DNA from: Tetramitus jugosus
Lineage: Eukaryota > Heterolobosea > Eutetramitea > Acrasida > Vahlkampfiidae
Direction: 5' to 3'
Assembly (NCBI GenBank): GCA_937625935.1
Contig: OW569384.1
Span: forward strand, 124,001 to 188,000
DNA length: 64,000 bases
Shown here: positions 1 through 8,753 of the stretch, one piece after another
How positions within the stretch are numbered: position 1 is the stretch's first letter
Layout: every line of letters starts with the position of its first letter
The notes under the pieces: model-generated
Database searches by the model: none
What the model saw: only the letters and a program-made list of their open reading frames with translations
Told to the model about the DNA's origin: nothing
Position numbers and translations under genes: made by a program

Positions 1-1392
1 CCACAATCTACGCTCATCAAAGTACCTTCTAAATGCTAACCAATGCTCTGGAAATACCAACAAGGCATGCGTATCAACCAATTGATACAAGTATGGTTGA
101 TGGTTATTATCATTGACTGTAGGTTCCGTGTCTGGATTGCCTGGCACCAATGTAGGTCTCTGTAACGATATTCCATAGATGGATGAAGCAACGAGAGAGG
201 ATGGATCGAGAGACAATTGACTCGCCGTGAATTCACTCTTCCTCTTCTTCTGATTTATATTGTTTTGATCATTTTCTTGTTCTTCTGACTCTTGCTCTTT
301 CTTCGTCTTCTTCTCATCTTGACTACTACTACTACTACTACTGTAGCGATACCTTGAGATCATCTTCTTCAAATACAGGTAATAGTACGGAGAAACAACC
401 ATGTCATCATCCATAATCAACGCATACGTATCATTGTTTAACGGATAAAACGATTCCAACCATGAAAATTGCTTGTTTGCCGCTCGATGACGATACTGCA
501 CACTCAATTTACCATGTGGCCACTTGAACGACCTCATCAAATAGTTTAAAATTTGTTCATGCATTCTTCTCCTTGTTTCATGTTCTTGCATGGTCATGGG
601 TCGTGATGTCACAATACTTGTCTTGTGCTTGTTGTTCGGTGATGATGGTGCAATGACAGTCATGTTCTCATTCGGATCATAATGATCCACAAACACTGTT
701 AAATCAATTTCTCCGATTCTCTCTGCCAACAATTGTTCTTCTTCTTCATCACCGTCATCGTCATCGCCATTATCACCACTCTTGTTTTCACTATTCAAAT
801 TCGTATTTTTGTTGTGATTGATGTGATTATCATATTTGGCATCTCTTAGTGCTTCCAAGCACCGACTCAATGAATCCAATTGATCCATGGCCAACACTTT
901 GATCTCAAACGAAAATTTTCCTCTCTTACTATTATTATTGATTGTCGTGCTTGTTGTTGTTGCTGTTGTTGTTGTCATTGTCGAAAAAAATTTTTGTTGA
1001 TCATTACGATTCGTGGTGGTGGAACAACAATGAATATCACACAATTGTTGAGCATGCATCTGATCAATCATTGTCTTATCCATAATAAATCCCGACAGGT
1101 ACAACAATTGATAGAGTGTATTGATGACGAATGCAATGACAATAACAATGGTTATCATGTAGAAGAATCGATGAGAAGCACTTGTTATTGAACTTGCATT
1201 TGAACTGGTATTTGTATTTGTTGATGATGATGATGATGACATTGTATTACTATTACTATTACTACTGCTATTGTTATTGTTGTTTAGGGAAGGAGAGCAA
1301 TTGGAGGTGGTGGTGGTGGTGGGAAGTGTATGATGATGGTGGTGGTGGTGGTGGTGTGCGGGTGATGGATGAGTGTGTTGGTGGACCACCAT
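1..1392 (-). CDS. Type II membrane glycosyltransferase-like protein, C-terminus cut off by window edge
   Basis: The reading frame stays open from a start at 1392 to base 1 without a stop, giving 464 residues of a longer protein. A second in-frame ATG at 1242 is an equally possible start; the stretch between them codes for low-complexity His/Thr/Asn/Ser. About residues 75-95 form one hydrophobic segment (FFYMITIVIVIAFVINTLY), which suggests a signal anchor with the catalytic part in the Golgi or ER lumen. The luminal part opens with FEIKVLAMDQLDSLSRCLEAL, reads EIDLTVFVDHY further on, and has an acidic triad in YALIMDDDMVVSPYYY that looks like the metal-binding DxD of a nucleotide-sugar (GT-A fold) transferase. 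Two acidic, Asn- and Ser-rich inserts interrupt the domain. Donor and acceptor sugars cannot be read from the sequence. Family membership is inferred from the DDD motif and topology. Confidence 0.7.
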   Translation of the reverse strand, partial: MVVHQHTHPSPAHHHHHHHHHTLPTTTTTSNCSPSLNNNNNSSSNSNSNTMSSSSSSTNTNTSSNASSITSASHRFFYMITIVIVIAFVINTLYQLLYLSGFIMDKTMIDQMHAQQLCDIHCCSTTTNRNDQQKFFSTMTTTTATTTSTTINNNSKRGKFSFEIKVLAMDQLDSLSRCLEALRDAKYDNHINHNKNTNLNSENKSGDNGDDDDGDEEEEQLLAERIGEIDLTVFVDHYDPNENMTVIAPSSPNNKHKTSIVTSRPMTMQEHETRRRMHEQILNYLMRSFKWPHGKLSVQYRHRAANKQFSWLESFYPLNNDTYALIMDDDMVVSPYYYLYLKKMISRYRYSSSSSSSQDEKKTKKEQESEEQENDQNNINQKKRKSEFTASQLSLDPSSLVASSIYGISLQRPTLVPGNPDTEPTVNDNNHQPYLYQLVDTHALLVFPEHWLAFRRYFDERRLW

Positions 1393-1636
1393 GGTGTTTT
1401 TTGTTGATGATTGTTTTGTGGTCTTTTTCGTTGTTTGATTTTTGAGCTCCCAATTTGAAACGACGACCAGTTACCATAAAAAAAAAGTTACATTTTTGAT
1501 GGGTTACTGTCGGACCTAAAGGGAGACTCTGGGAAGAAAGTACGGGTGGATTGGAATAGAGATTAGTACAGTTTGTTTCGCTATTTACAGTGTGTGTTTT
1601 ATTTACAAAATACAATCGACAGTTTTGTGTTGGTTA

Positions 1637-2119
1637 TCACTCATAAAGTCGTACTACGGACAATGTAATACCCTCTTTCATCGAGTCTCCCCATACTCCA
1701 TGTGAAGCAAAGTCGTATCCCTCGAGCCAATGTTCATGGTAATTACCATGGATTGAGTTCTTTTGTTTTTTCTTGTGTGTAACTTTTTCATGTTTAAAGT
1801 TCCAGTGTTGGAGAAAACTCGATATCGCTTGTTTGATGATGTGAGAGATGGGATGGAAGTTGGCAGGTGGAACCAGAAGTGTGATGGTGGTTGACGAACT
1901 TGTGGTGACAAGTGTTGTTGTGAATGTGAGTGCTGTTGTTGCTATACAGGAATTTGAATAAGTTGTGGATAGTATGATACATTGTGAGGTTATCTGCAGA
2001 TGGAAAGTAAGTGGTTTTCTTATAAGAAAGCTGGATGTGGTGTTGAAGTTTTCTTGATTGATTAAATTCTGTTGTGTGTCCATGATTCGGGTATGATTAG
2101 TCGTAACGATTCGCAACAT
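1637..2119 (-). CDS. Uncertain 160-residue open reading frame
   Basis: An ATG-started frame of 160 codons lies between the glycosyltransferase gene and the hydroxylase gene. It is rich in Thr, Ser, Asn and His and has no motif I recognise. The last third (WLEGYDFASHGVWGDSM) looks more protein-like than the rest. It could be a small gene, part of a spliced 5' exon of the downstream glycosyltransferase gene, or chance. No start context or splice signal decides the matter. Confidence 0.22.
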   Translation of the reverse strand: MLRIVTTNHTRIMDTQQNLINQENFNTTSSFLIRKPLTFHLQITSQCIILSTTYSNSCIATTALTFTTTLVTTSSSTTITLLVPPANFHPISHIIKQAISSFLQHWNFKHEKVTHKKKQKNSIHGNYHEHWLEGYDFASHGVWGDSMKEGITLSVVRLYE

Positions 2120-2366
2120 TCATGTGGTGTTTGAAGGAGTGAATCCTTATTTCTGTTGGGCGCATACTGCCCTGTGGCTGACAAATGAAATCCTTATCTT
2201 ATGTGTGATGCTAGGATGTCTTGGAACAAATTTGTGTTAGATTTCAGACGACAATCAATGAAGGACTAATATGCATAAACAATTGTTTACTTGGCATCTT
2301 GTTGATTCGACAATAAGACTCCGGTAGGAACTCTATGCTGCCTGGCCTACTTCCGTTTCAACCTTT

Positions 2367-3131
2367 CTACTCTTTCTTTGGTTGTGCCACATGATATGTA
2401 TCTGGTAGATACAATGTTCCGAATAGATAATCCCAGATCATGAGATGTTCTGCAAAGTTTACCTTGTAGCGACGATGATGTAAGTAATGAAATCTAGCGG
2501 TATATATGTATGGTATCTCAACCATTCTTCCTGAGTGATTGAACTGAACAAAAACACTGATCAAGAACAGGAAGATCACTATTGAACTGATTGGAACCGA
2601 AAACACCATCATTTGACAGATGGCAAAAGATGCAACTAGCGCACCCTCAAAAGCATCACCATAGATGGCATCGAAAACACCCCTGGGTGAAGCGAACTCG
2701 TGATGTTGTGAATGGATGTGCTTGTACATCCACCTGAACTGATGGCATGACCTATGAAAAATATAGATTTGGAGATCATAGAGTGCAACCATGAGAAGAA
2801 CACATGCAAGAACCTCCACTACGTATAGAGTGAATCCTAGAAAAGACATGTCACTCACTGTCCTCTCATACAGTGAGCCATGGTAGCTGGTCCATGCTGT
2901 GACAAAGGAAGCCAGTGTCCCAGCACTGGAGTGGTTAATTACCCAGAAGAGAGGCACGTTCTTTGTTGGCTTGTTGTTCTTCTTTGGATCCTGTTCAATG
3001 TGGTCCCAGTATTTAGAGAGTTCTTGAGCAAAGATAGATGTCACCATGGACAAGAGAGAGAGCGCAATTGGTACGGTTAGCCAATAGTACAAGGTAGGTC
3101 CAGTGCTGGGTAAGAAAGTATTGATGGGCAT
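2367..3131 (-). CDS. Fatty acid hydroxylase / sterol desaturase superfamily enzyme
   Basis: This 254-residue membrane protein carries the histidine boxes of the di-iron fatty acid hydroxylase superfamily: HRSCH, then HSQHHEF, and a final HYLHHRRYKVNFAEH. The boxes sit between four or so hydrophobic segments (for example LVVEVLACVLLMVALYDL and SIVIFLFLISVFVQ), the usual arrangement with the iron site on the cytosolic face of the ER. Family members are C4-methylsterol oxidases, C5-sterol desaturases and alkane or fatty acid hydroxylases, and the sequence does not say which. The length is normal for the family. The start is the ATG at 3131. There is no neighbour with an obviously linked role, although a P450 and other lipid enzymes lie elsewhere in the window. 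Confidence 0.88.
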   Translation of the reverse strand: MPINTFLPSTGPTLYYWLTVPIALSLLSMVTSIFAQELSKYWDHIEQDPKKNNKPTKNVPLFWVINHSSAGTLASFVTAWTSYHGSLYERTVSDMSFLGFTLYVVEVLACVLLMVALYDLQIYIFHRSCHQFRWMYKHIHSQHHEFASPRGVFDAIYGDAFEGALVASFAICQMMVFSVPISSIVIFLFLISVFVQFNHSGRMVEIPYIYTARFHYLHHRRYKVNFAEHLMIWDYLFGTLYLPDTYHVAQPKKE

Positions 3132-3723
3132 TGTGTGTGATTTATAAATTTGTTTGATGGATTCCTTTCGTGTTCAATTGCACCCCTTATTAAGGCTTCG
3201 ATCAACATGATCTAGAAATTTCATGATTGTTAGTTGACTTTACAAAACATGTTCGTGGATGGACGCAGTGGACAACGCGAATTTCCTCAAAAGGACAGTT
3301 GTTCGGGTCGTTTACACCAGCTTTCACGTCAACTGGCAAGAACTTGCAAGGTTGATGAGCCCGAAGCAAAGCGAAATTGACACAAACACTTGGTCAAAAT
3401 TTCTTGTTCACATTGCTCTAAGGTATCTATCAATTGCCCCGTTCATTGAGCTTGTCCAAGGTTATCTCACGCACGTGCTTCAAACCAAGCTTTCATGCGA
3501 TGATCTTGCGTACAAAACTAACAGCGAGACCACACATTGAAATGAACAAAGTGCTACATCTTACGTCACGATCTGATTACGAAGTAATCGTTGAGTTTTG
3601 TTCACAAGCACAAGTTCGCCAACAAGGAATCCTGCCAAAAGCATTTTTGTCCGCCGACCAGAGAACATCAACACAAGAAATCAACAAACAAACAAAAACA
3701 ACCATTTCTCATCTCACTGGATC
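3132..3723. other. Divergent intergenic region, 592 nt
   Basis: This stretch separates the minus-strand hydroxylase from the plus-strand phosphatidylinositol synthase and should hold both promoters. It contains an ATG-started 93-codon frame on the plus strand at 3259-3540 with no recognisable motif; I would not call it a gene without transcript support. Nothing else is evident. Confidence 0.4.
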
Positions 3724-4383
3724 ATGAAATCATCATCATCATCACCCAACAAAATCTTTCTCTATGCACCCAATCTCATTGGTTTTGCTAGAGTGTTGCT
3801 CACCATTCTCTCCATTTGTATCTACGACACTTATCCTCGCATCTTCTTGATCATGTACGTGCTTTCCTTTGTGTTGGACGCTCTAGATGGTCACATTGCC
3901 AGAAAACTCAATCAATGTTCTCGTTTGGGTGCTGTTTTGGACATGGTGACTGATCGTTTTTCAACGGCTGCGCTCTGTACTATTTTGGTCATTTTGGCGG
4001 GAGAGGGAAATAAGTGGCTACAGCTGAGTTTTATTTTTTTGAACATTTTGGATTTTGTGTCGCATTGGTTGCGCATGTATGTTTCTCTTGTTGTCGGATC
4101 CACCTCTCACAAGAATTTGTCCGATGATTCCCCTGCCATCTTGAAGCTCTACTATGGAAATAGAATGTTCATGGGTGTGTTGTGTGTGGGCAATGAACTG
4201 TTCTATGTCATCTTGTATGCCTTGTGGATTGGTCTCCCAATTGTTCCTTACTGGTTCCTGTACGTTGTGATTTCTCCATTGTGGGCCTTGAAGCAAGTCA
4301 TGAACGGTATTCAATTGTATCAATCTGCATTGGATCTTGTCAGATGGGAGTACGAAAATGAACCACACCACAAGTCCAACTAA
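3724..4383 (+). CDS. CDP-diacylglycerol--inositol 3-phosphatidyltransferase (phosphatidylinositol synthase)
   Basis: The 219-residue product makes phosphatidylinositol from CDP-diacylglycerol and myo-inositol in the ER membrane. The CDP-alcohol phosphatidyltransferase signature D-G-x2-A-R-x8-G-x3-D-x3-D is complete at about residues 55-77 (DGHIARKLNQ, then GAVLDMVTD). Hydrophobic helices flank it and continue to the C-terminus. I chose the ATG at 3724, just before KSSSSSPNKIFLYAPNLIG, because this gives the usual family length. The frame is open upstream to 3598, but the extra 42 residues look like untranslated leader. The conserved tail with LDLVRWE fits PI synthases of fungi, plants and animals. 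Confidence 0.93.
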   Translation: MKSSSSSPNKIFLYAPNLIGFARVLLTILSICIYDTYPRIFLIMYVLSFVLDALDGHIARKLNQCSRLGAVLDMVTDRFSTAALCTILVILAGEGNKWLQLSFIFLNILDFVSHWLRMYVSLVVGSTSHKNLSDDSPAILKLYYGNRMFMGVLCVGNELFYVILYALWIGLPIVPYWFLYVVISPLWALKQVMNGIQLYQSALDLVRWEYENEPHHKSN

Positions 4384-4727
4384 CAGTGACGTGATTTTAT
4401 TGCAGCAATAAATGATCTATTTCTTAAAAGTTAAGGTCAGTTTCCTTGTGGTTTTGCCTCGTAGTCATCATCTGAACTCGTTATCTGAATCTTCATCCGT
4501 ATTGTCTCCCCAAATTAAGTCTGTAATTGTTCGGTGGTTGCTCCACATGGTCAGGAGCGCTTCTTACGAAGTCGTCAATTATCCTAGTGAAGGATAAGGG
4601 ATTAATTTTGAGTGTTGTACCTCAATCACCTGACACTTAGAATAGAGGCCATGTTGTTCACAATTGGACTTTGTTTCGTGCGTTTCGCAGAAGTTTGAAC
4701 ATTGACGAGGACAGAAGAACAATTAGT
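4384..4727 (-). other. Convergent intergenic region with a possible tiny spliced gene
   Basis: The region lies between the 3' ends of the phosphatidylinositol synthase and UDP-glucose pyrophosphorylase genes. On the minus strand several short frames look more coding than chance, including a 26-codon ATG frame with LIWGDNTDEDSDNEF and another with DDFVRSAPDHVEQPPNN in a different frame. A plausible intron (GTGATT...CTAG, about 4577-4620) precedes them. I could not join the pieces into one protein, so this is only a flag. An acidic tail of this sort is seen in several small complex subunits, but I do not recognise a family. Confidence 0.2.
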
Positions 4728-5750
4728 TTATGAATTTCTGTAAACAGCGTTCATCGAATTCAAATAGGGCACAGGCAATCCCGTATCACATCTGTTTCCA
4801 TTAATAAACACTCCTAGCATACCATGCTCCTTGGACTCAATCAACTGTTTCATGCCGTGCATTCTCAGATTCAATTCTTCCTTCTTGGTTCTTGTCTTGT
4901 TCTCCTCTTGTAATATGATCCAGTTCTCTCGCAAGTAATCAAAAGCCGCAATGGTTAAGATATCCATTCCGAAATAGCACAGACACTGCCTCTCGTTTGT
5001 TTGTTGCTGTTCGTTGAATCCTCCAATCTTACTGAGTACACTGTGATTCAAAAACAGACCAAGTTCCTCCGCGGTCTGCGAGCTTGGCTTTTCAAATGTT
5101 GTTTCGACCTTGAACAGACCTGCTGATGAATCCAATGAACCATCATCCATCTTCAGTACGCCATTGACACTGAGTTCAGATTCAACAGTTGTTGATACAC
5201 TCGTAATACTCAGAGCACCATCAGTTCTCTGATAGGCTTGAATCATTTGTTGCACACATGATCCAGAGGCAGTTTTTGGTGCAATGTACACATGATCACC
5301 TAGCATGAGCATAAAGCTACTCTCACCGCGTACATGAGGCTCACAAATCAGAATGGCATGACCGAGACCTGCTTGCTCCTCCTGCACAACCAATTCAATG
5401 TACTGTGCAATCTGTTTAATGCGATCAATCTGTTGCTTCATCACCTTGTCCTTGGCATACAAGTGATCCAACGAGTGATCATAGAAAAAGTGTTCCAAGA
5501 ATGGCCTCTGATCCTCCTGTATCACAATAATGAGCTTGAACTTTGAAATATCTTCCTCTGTTAAATCTTGTTGTGCTTCCAGTGCTTTCAGTGTCATGTC
5601 ACACAGCATGTACAGAATGGGCTTTACGAGATTGTCTTGTGGATCGACCAGTGGGAATAGAGCCTTTGGGATGACTTTTGTAGCAGGGTACATTCTTGTG
5701 CCGTACCCTGCAATGGGAATAATGACCTTGTGGATAATGGGTGCTGTCAT
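4728..5750 (-). CDS. galU: UTP--glucose-1-phosphate uridylyltransferase, bacterial GalU type
   Basis: The 340-residue product joins UTP and glucose 1-phosphate to give UDP-glucose for glycogen, glycan and cell-wall precursors. The N-terminus has the nucleotidyltransferase signature IPIAGYGTRMYPATKVIPKA, and the order of later motifs (EEQAGLGHAILICEP, FMLMLGDHVY, GMLGVFINGNRCDTGLPVPY) matches the bacterial GalU family and not the larger UGP of animals, plants and fungi. I chose the ATG at 5750. The frame continues upstream to an ATG at 5861, adding 37 basic residues that would have to be a targeting peptide; no clear cleavage pattern is seen. Transfer from bacteria is the likely origin, but this is an inference. 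Confidence 0.9.
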   Translation of the reverse strand: MTAPIIHKVIIPIAGYGTRMYPATKVIPKALFPLVDPQDNLVKPILYMLCDMTLKALEAQQDLTEEDISKFKLIIVIQEDQRPFLEHFFYDHSLDHLYAKDKVMKQQIDRIKQIAQYIELVVQEEQAGLGHAILICEPHVRGESSFMLMLGDHVYIAPKTASGSCVQQMIQAYQRTDGALSITSVSTTVESELSVNGVLKMDDGSLDSSAGLFKVETTFEKPSSQTAEELGLFLNHSVLSKIGGFNEQQQTNERQCLCYFGMDILTIAAFDYLRENWIILQEENKTRTKKEELNLRMHGMKQLIESKEHGMLGVFINGNRCDTGLPVPYLNSMNAVYRNS

Positions 5751-5952
5751 GATCGAAACAGTTGTTGTTTTCCTTTTGTTTTGTCTGAGATTTCTGGGTT
5801 CAAAACATAATCTAAAAATGAAGTTTTGAATATCCCGACACTGTTTTCGCGCCATTCTCATTTTCCGTTAGTTAACAAGCGAACAAATATTTGAAAGAGA
5901 GAAGCGTTGCTTGTTTGACCAATATTATTATTATTACATAGATATAGACACC

Positions 5953-6819
5953 ATGGACAGAGACGAACTAGAGGGATTCATAGCGTTCAACAACAAGGAA
6001 GAAGAAGAGGCCTACTATCGTGAAATTGACCAGCAGAGAGATTTGGATGACTCTGACTCTGGCAGCGACATGGAAGAGAGAGCAAGAGGTGCCGCCAGCA
6101 AGAGAAACAGAAAAAGAGCCAACAATGGTGGTGCAAAGAAAATGCCAAAGAAACAAGCCATCTTACTGCACGCTCTGAACCACATGCCCGAATTGGAACA
6201 ATTGTTTGCCAAGAATGATAAGGATATGCTCATGAGTTCAGTATCGGACGAACAATTGTTGCACCATTGGGTACATTTGCATAGACAGTGGTACACCAAA
6301 GTGTTTGCACCTCATTTGAGCTTTGAGAATGCGGCATACTTTATGGAACAGCAGAGCATGTCTCGATTCGCTAAACAATACTTGAACAAGGCGAGAGAGA
6401 ACAAGGTGGGGCCGAGTCGTGCGTCAAGTTCTGTGCCGGCAGTGAGCACCAACAAGAGCAAGAGTAAGAAGAGACAGCGATCAGAAGAAGCTGACGACGA
6501 GGACAAGGCTTCAGAAGATGATGAGGAATATGTGCCTGTAAAGGAGAAGCAGAAGGATGACGATGATGAAAAGATTGCGATTGAAATATCAAAGGATGAC
6601 AACGCAGGTCGGAGAAGAAGAAGAAGAGGAGACAGTCAAAAGACAACCAAAGCATCATTATCTGATAATAATAGTGACCATAAGGATAGTGACAATGAAA
6701 GCAACAATGCGATCGAGGATGAACAACGTTCGAATAAGAGAGGAAGATTGAAGAAGAAGGCCAAGAAATCAACTTCGGATGACAAGGGTGCATCGAGCGA
6801 GGAGGAACTTGAATTGTAA
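5953..6819 (+). CDS. Charged, low-complexity protein, probably nuclear
   Basis: The gene runs divergently from galU with about 200 nt between the start codons. I chose the ATG at 5953 (MDRDELEGFIAF) over the upstream one at 5911, which only adds a poly-Tyr stretch. The 288-residue product has a folded-looking centre at about residues 60-150 (ILLHALNHMPELEQLF, QLLHHWVHLHRQWYTKVF, AAYFMEQQSMSRFAKQYL) and a long tail of alternating acidic and basic runs with several nuclear-localisation-like clusters (KSKSKKRQR, GRRRRRRG, KKKAKK). I do not recognise a family. Chromatin or nucleolar location is a guess from the charge pattern. Confidence 0.72.
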   Translation: MDRDELEGFIAFNNKEEEEAYYREIDQQRDLDDSDSGSDMEERARGAASKRNRKRANNGGAKKMPKKQAILLHALNHMPELEQLFAKNDKDMLMSSVSDEQLLHHWVHLHRQWYTKVFAPHLSFENAAYFMEQQSMSRFAKQYLNKARENKVGPSRASSSVPAVSTNKSKSKKRQRSEEADDEDKASEDDEEYVPVKEKQKDDDDEKIAIEISKDDNAGRRRRRRGDSQKTTKASLSDNNSDHKDSDNESNNAIEDEQRSNKRGRLKKKAKKSTSDDKGASSEEELEL

Positions 6820-6965
6820 TATCGTTTGATTTTTGAGAGTTTTATACGGAATGTATGACTACACAGAACAGGAGTGAATGACAGATGATCTGATTAGGTT
6901 TCAAGATCTTCAGGAAATAAATAAGCTCCTCGTGGACCAATATTTATTGTTATCAATCAAATGCT

Positions 6966-8600
6966 CTAGTCTGTCGAGGGTATTGTGTAGGATACAGATA
7001 CACCTGGTTGATATTCGTCCTCTGCTTGAGCAGCGGGTGATTCAATTCTACTTTCTCGCTGCTTTTTAGCATGTTCGTTTGGTGGGACGATGAGAAAGAT
7101 TACAAAGATGCAGCTGATGAGGGCAGAGGCCCCACCAGTTGCGAGAGTGGCTGTTACACTACCTCGGGAGAAGTGGGAGATCAATGGACCAACTCCGCTC
7201 ATTATCAATTGAGGAATGACGACAAATATGTTCAGTATGCCCATGTACACTCCCTTGTCATTCTCTTGAGCCACATTGGCGGTAATCGCGAATGGAATCG
7301 TGTTAGTGATGGACCATGGAATTCCAAACACTGAGATTAGAGCAACGGCAAAGTATTTGTCTCTGATAAAGAATGTGAGTCCGAGGCATGTTGCCAGAAT
7401 GAATTGTCCAATGAAGAAGATGACCCGGGTGCCAAGAGCACTGCTCAATCGTGGCACCAATGGACTGAATAGAAGCGAACAACCAGCAAATCCTGCCAAC
7501 CCAAAAGAGCCATATCTTACACCGTTCTCAAACAAGTGATATGTTGGATCATTTTCATCAGGTGATCCATGAAACACATCGAGAGCAACCCAAACTGTTA
7601 TGTATATCAGAAAAGTGAACCAGGCGAACCAATTGAAGAATTGAACTAGGCAGACACGAATCATGGGCTTTGGCAAATGAAACAGAACTCGAAAGAGGTG
7701 AAGCAGTGGACGATCTCTGCTTACTGGCGATTCTTCATCATTGTTTTGAACCAGTGTTCGAGTAAATGGTTTCTCTTTGGCGGCTATTAGTGTAACAATC
7801 ACTGTAGCAGTCAGAACTACAATGCTGATGGAGAATGAGATTCTCAAGTCTTGGCAAGCAGTACCGCACATCTTTGTACCGGTGAACGTAATCCAACTGC
7901 TCCATGGCATCCAACCAGTGATGAATCCCAGAATGTTGCCCAATCCTAACCAGAATGTGAACAGTGCATTACCAGTTTCTTGTTTCTCAGGTGGAGCAAT
8001 ATCAGCCACTAAGGCTCTACACGGTCCCTGTAGTATGTTGTTTGCAATGTCTAACATCCAAAATCCAGCCACTGTTAAACCGATCGCTGCTGGATGATAT
8101 GTCCGCGTATCACCAAACAACCTTCCAATATCCAGTGCATTTGGAATCAACAACAGTGACACAGCAACAAATATGGCACCAAAGAGGATGAACGGTCTTC
8201 TGCGACCCCATCGACTCGTGCATTGATCAGAGAAGGCACCAACCGTTGGCTGAACGATTAAGCCAGCTACAGGACCACACAACCAAACAATGGTAATCAA
8301 TGCCTTGGGAATACCCAACTCGAGCAAGAAGGGTGTTAACAGAGAGATTTGCAGTGCCCAACCAAACTGTACACCAGCAAAGCACAGAGTTACGAGTGCT
8401 AATCGAATGAAAGAAATGTCGGGCTTTGTGTGAGATTGATTGTCATCGTTAAATTCGACTTTCACGGAGACATCTTCGAGAGAATTGTATGATGCGTTTC
8501 TGAGCAGATTCGCAGAGTCTTGAGCTCTGATAGTGTAGATGGATGATGAGGGAGAAAAGGATAGACTTTCAGAGGATATGATGGATTGATCTTGACTCAT
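6966..8600 (-). CDS. Sugar/H+ symporter of the SLC45 / plant sucrose transporter (GPH) family
   Basis: This 544-residue polytopic protein has about twelve hydrophobic segments. The loop after the second pair of helices carries RWGRRRPFI, the hallmark of plant sucrose transporters and animal SLC45 proteins, and the first helix has FAGVQFGWALQISLLTPFL, also typical. The N-terminal 70 residues are Ser-rich and cytosolic. By family knowledge it should move sucrose or other glycosides, or hexoses, with protons across the plasma membrane or an internal membrane. The start at 8600 is the only good ATG. The 3' end faces the 3' end of the charged-protein gene with 146 nt between them. Confidence 0.9.
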   Translation of the reverse strand: MSQDQSIISSESLSFSPSSSIYTIRAQDSANLLRNASYNSLEDVSVKVEFNDDNQSHTKPDISFIRLALVTLCFAGVQFGWALQISLLTPFLLELGIPKALITIVWLCGPVAGLIVQPTVGAFSDQCTSRWGRRRPFILFGAIFVAVSLLLIPNALDIGRLFGDTRTYHPAAIGLTVAGFWMLDIANNILQGPCRALVADIAPPEKQETGNALFTFWLGLGNILGFITGWMPWSSWITFTGTKMCGTACQDLRISFSISIVVLTATVIVTLIAAKEKPFTRTLVQNNDEESPVSRDRPLLHLFRVLFHLPKPMIRVCLVQFFNWFAWFTFLIYITVWVALDVFHGSPDENDPTYHLFENGVRYGSFGLAGFAGCSLLFSPLVPRLSSALGTRVIFFIGQFILATCLGLTFFIRDKYFAVALISVFGIPWSITNTIPFAITANVAQENDKGVYMGILNIFVVIPQLIMSGVGPLISHFSRGSVTATLATGGASALISCIFVIFLIVPPNEHAKKQRESRIESPAAQAEDEYQPGVSVSYTIPSTD

Positions 8601-8753
8601 GTTGGTTGTTCCTCATCAATATTCAATTGTTTTTTTCACGTCGTCAGTCAACCAAGCGTTTTATCGGAATAGATTCAAGTTCCCGAAGTTTCTATTTTTG
8701 AAACAGTTCGGATAACAAAATTTGGACGTCGCAACCGGTTCTCGAACACAATC

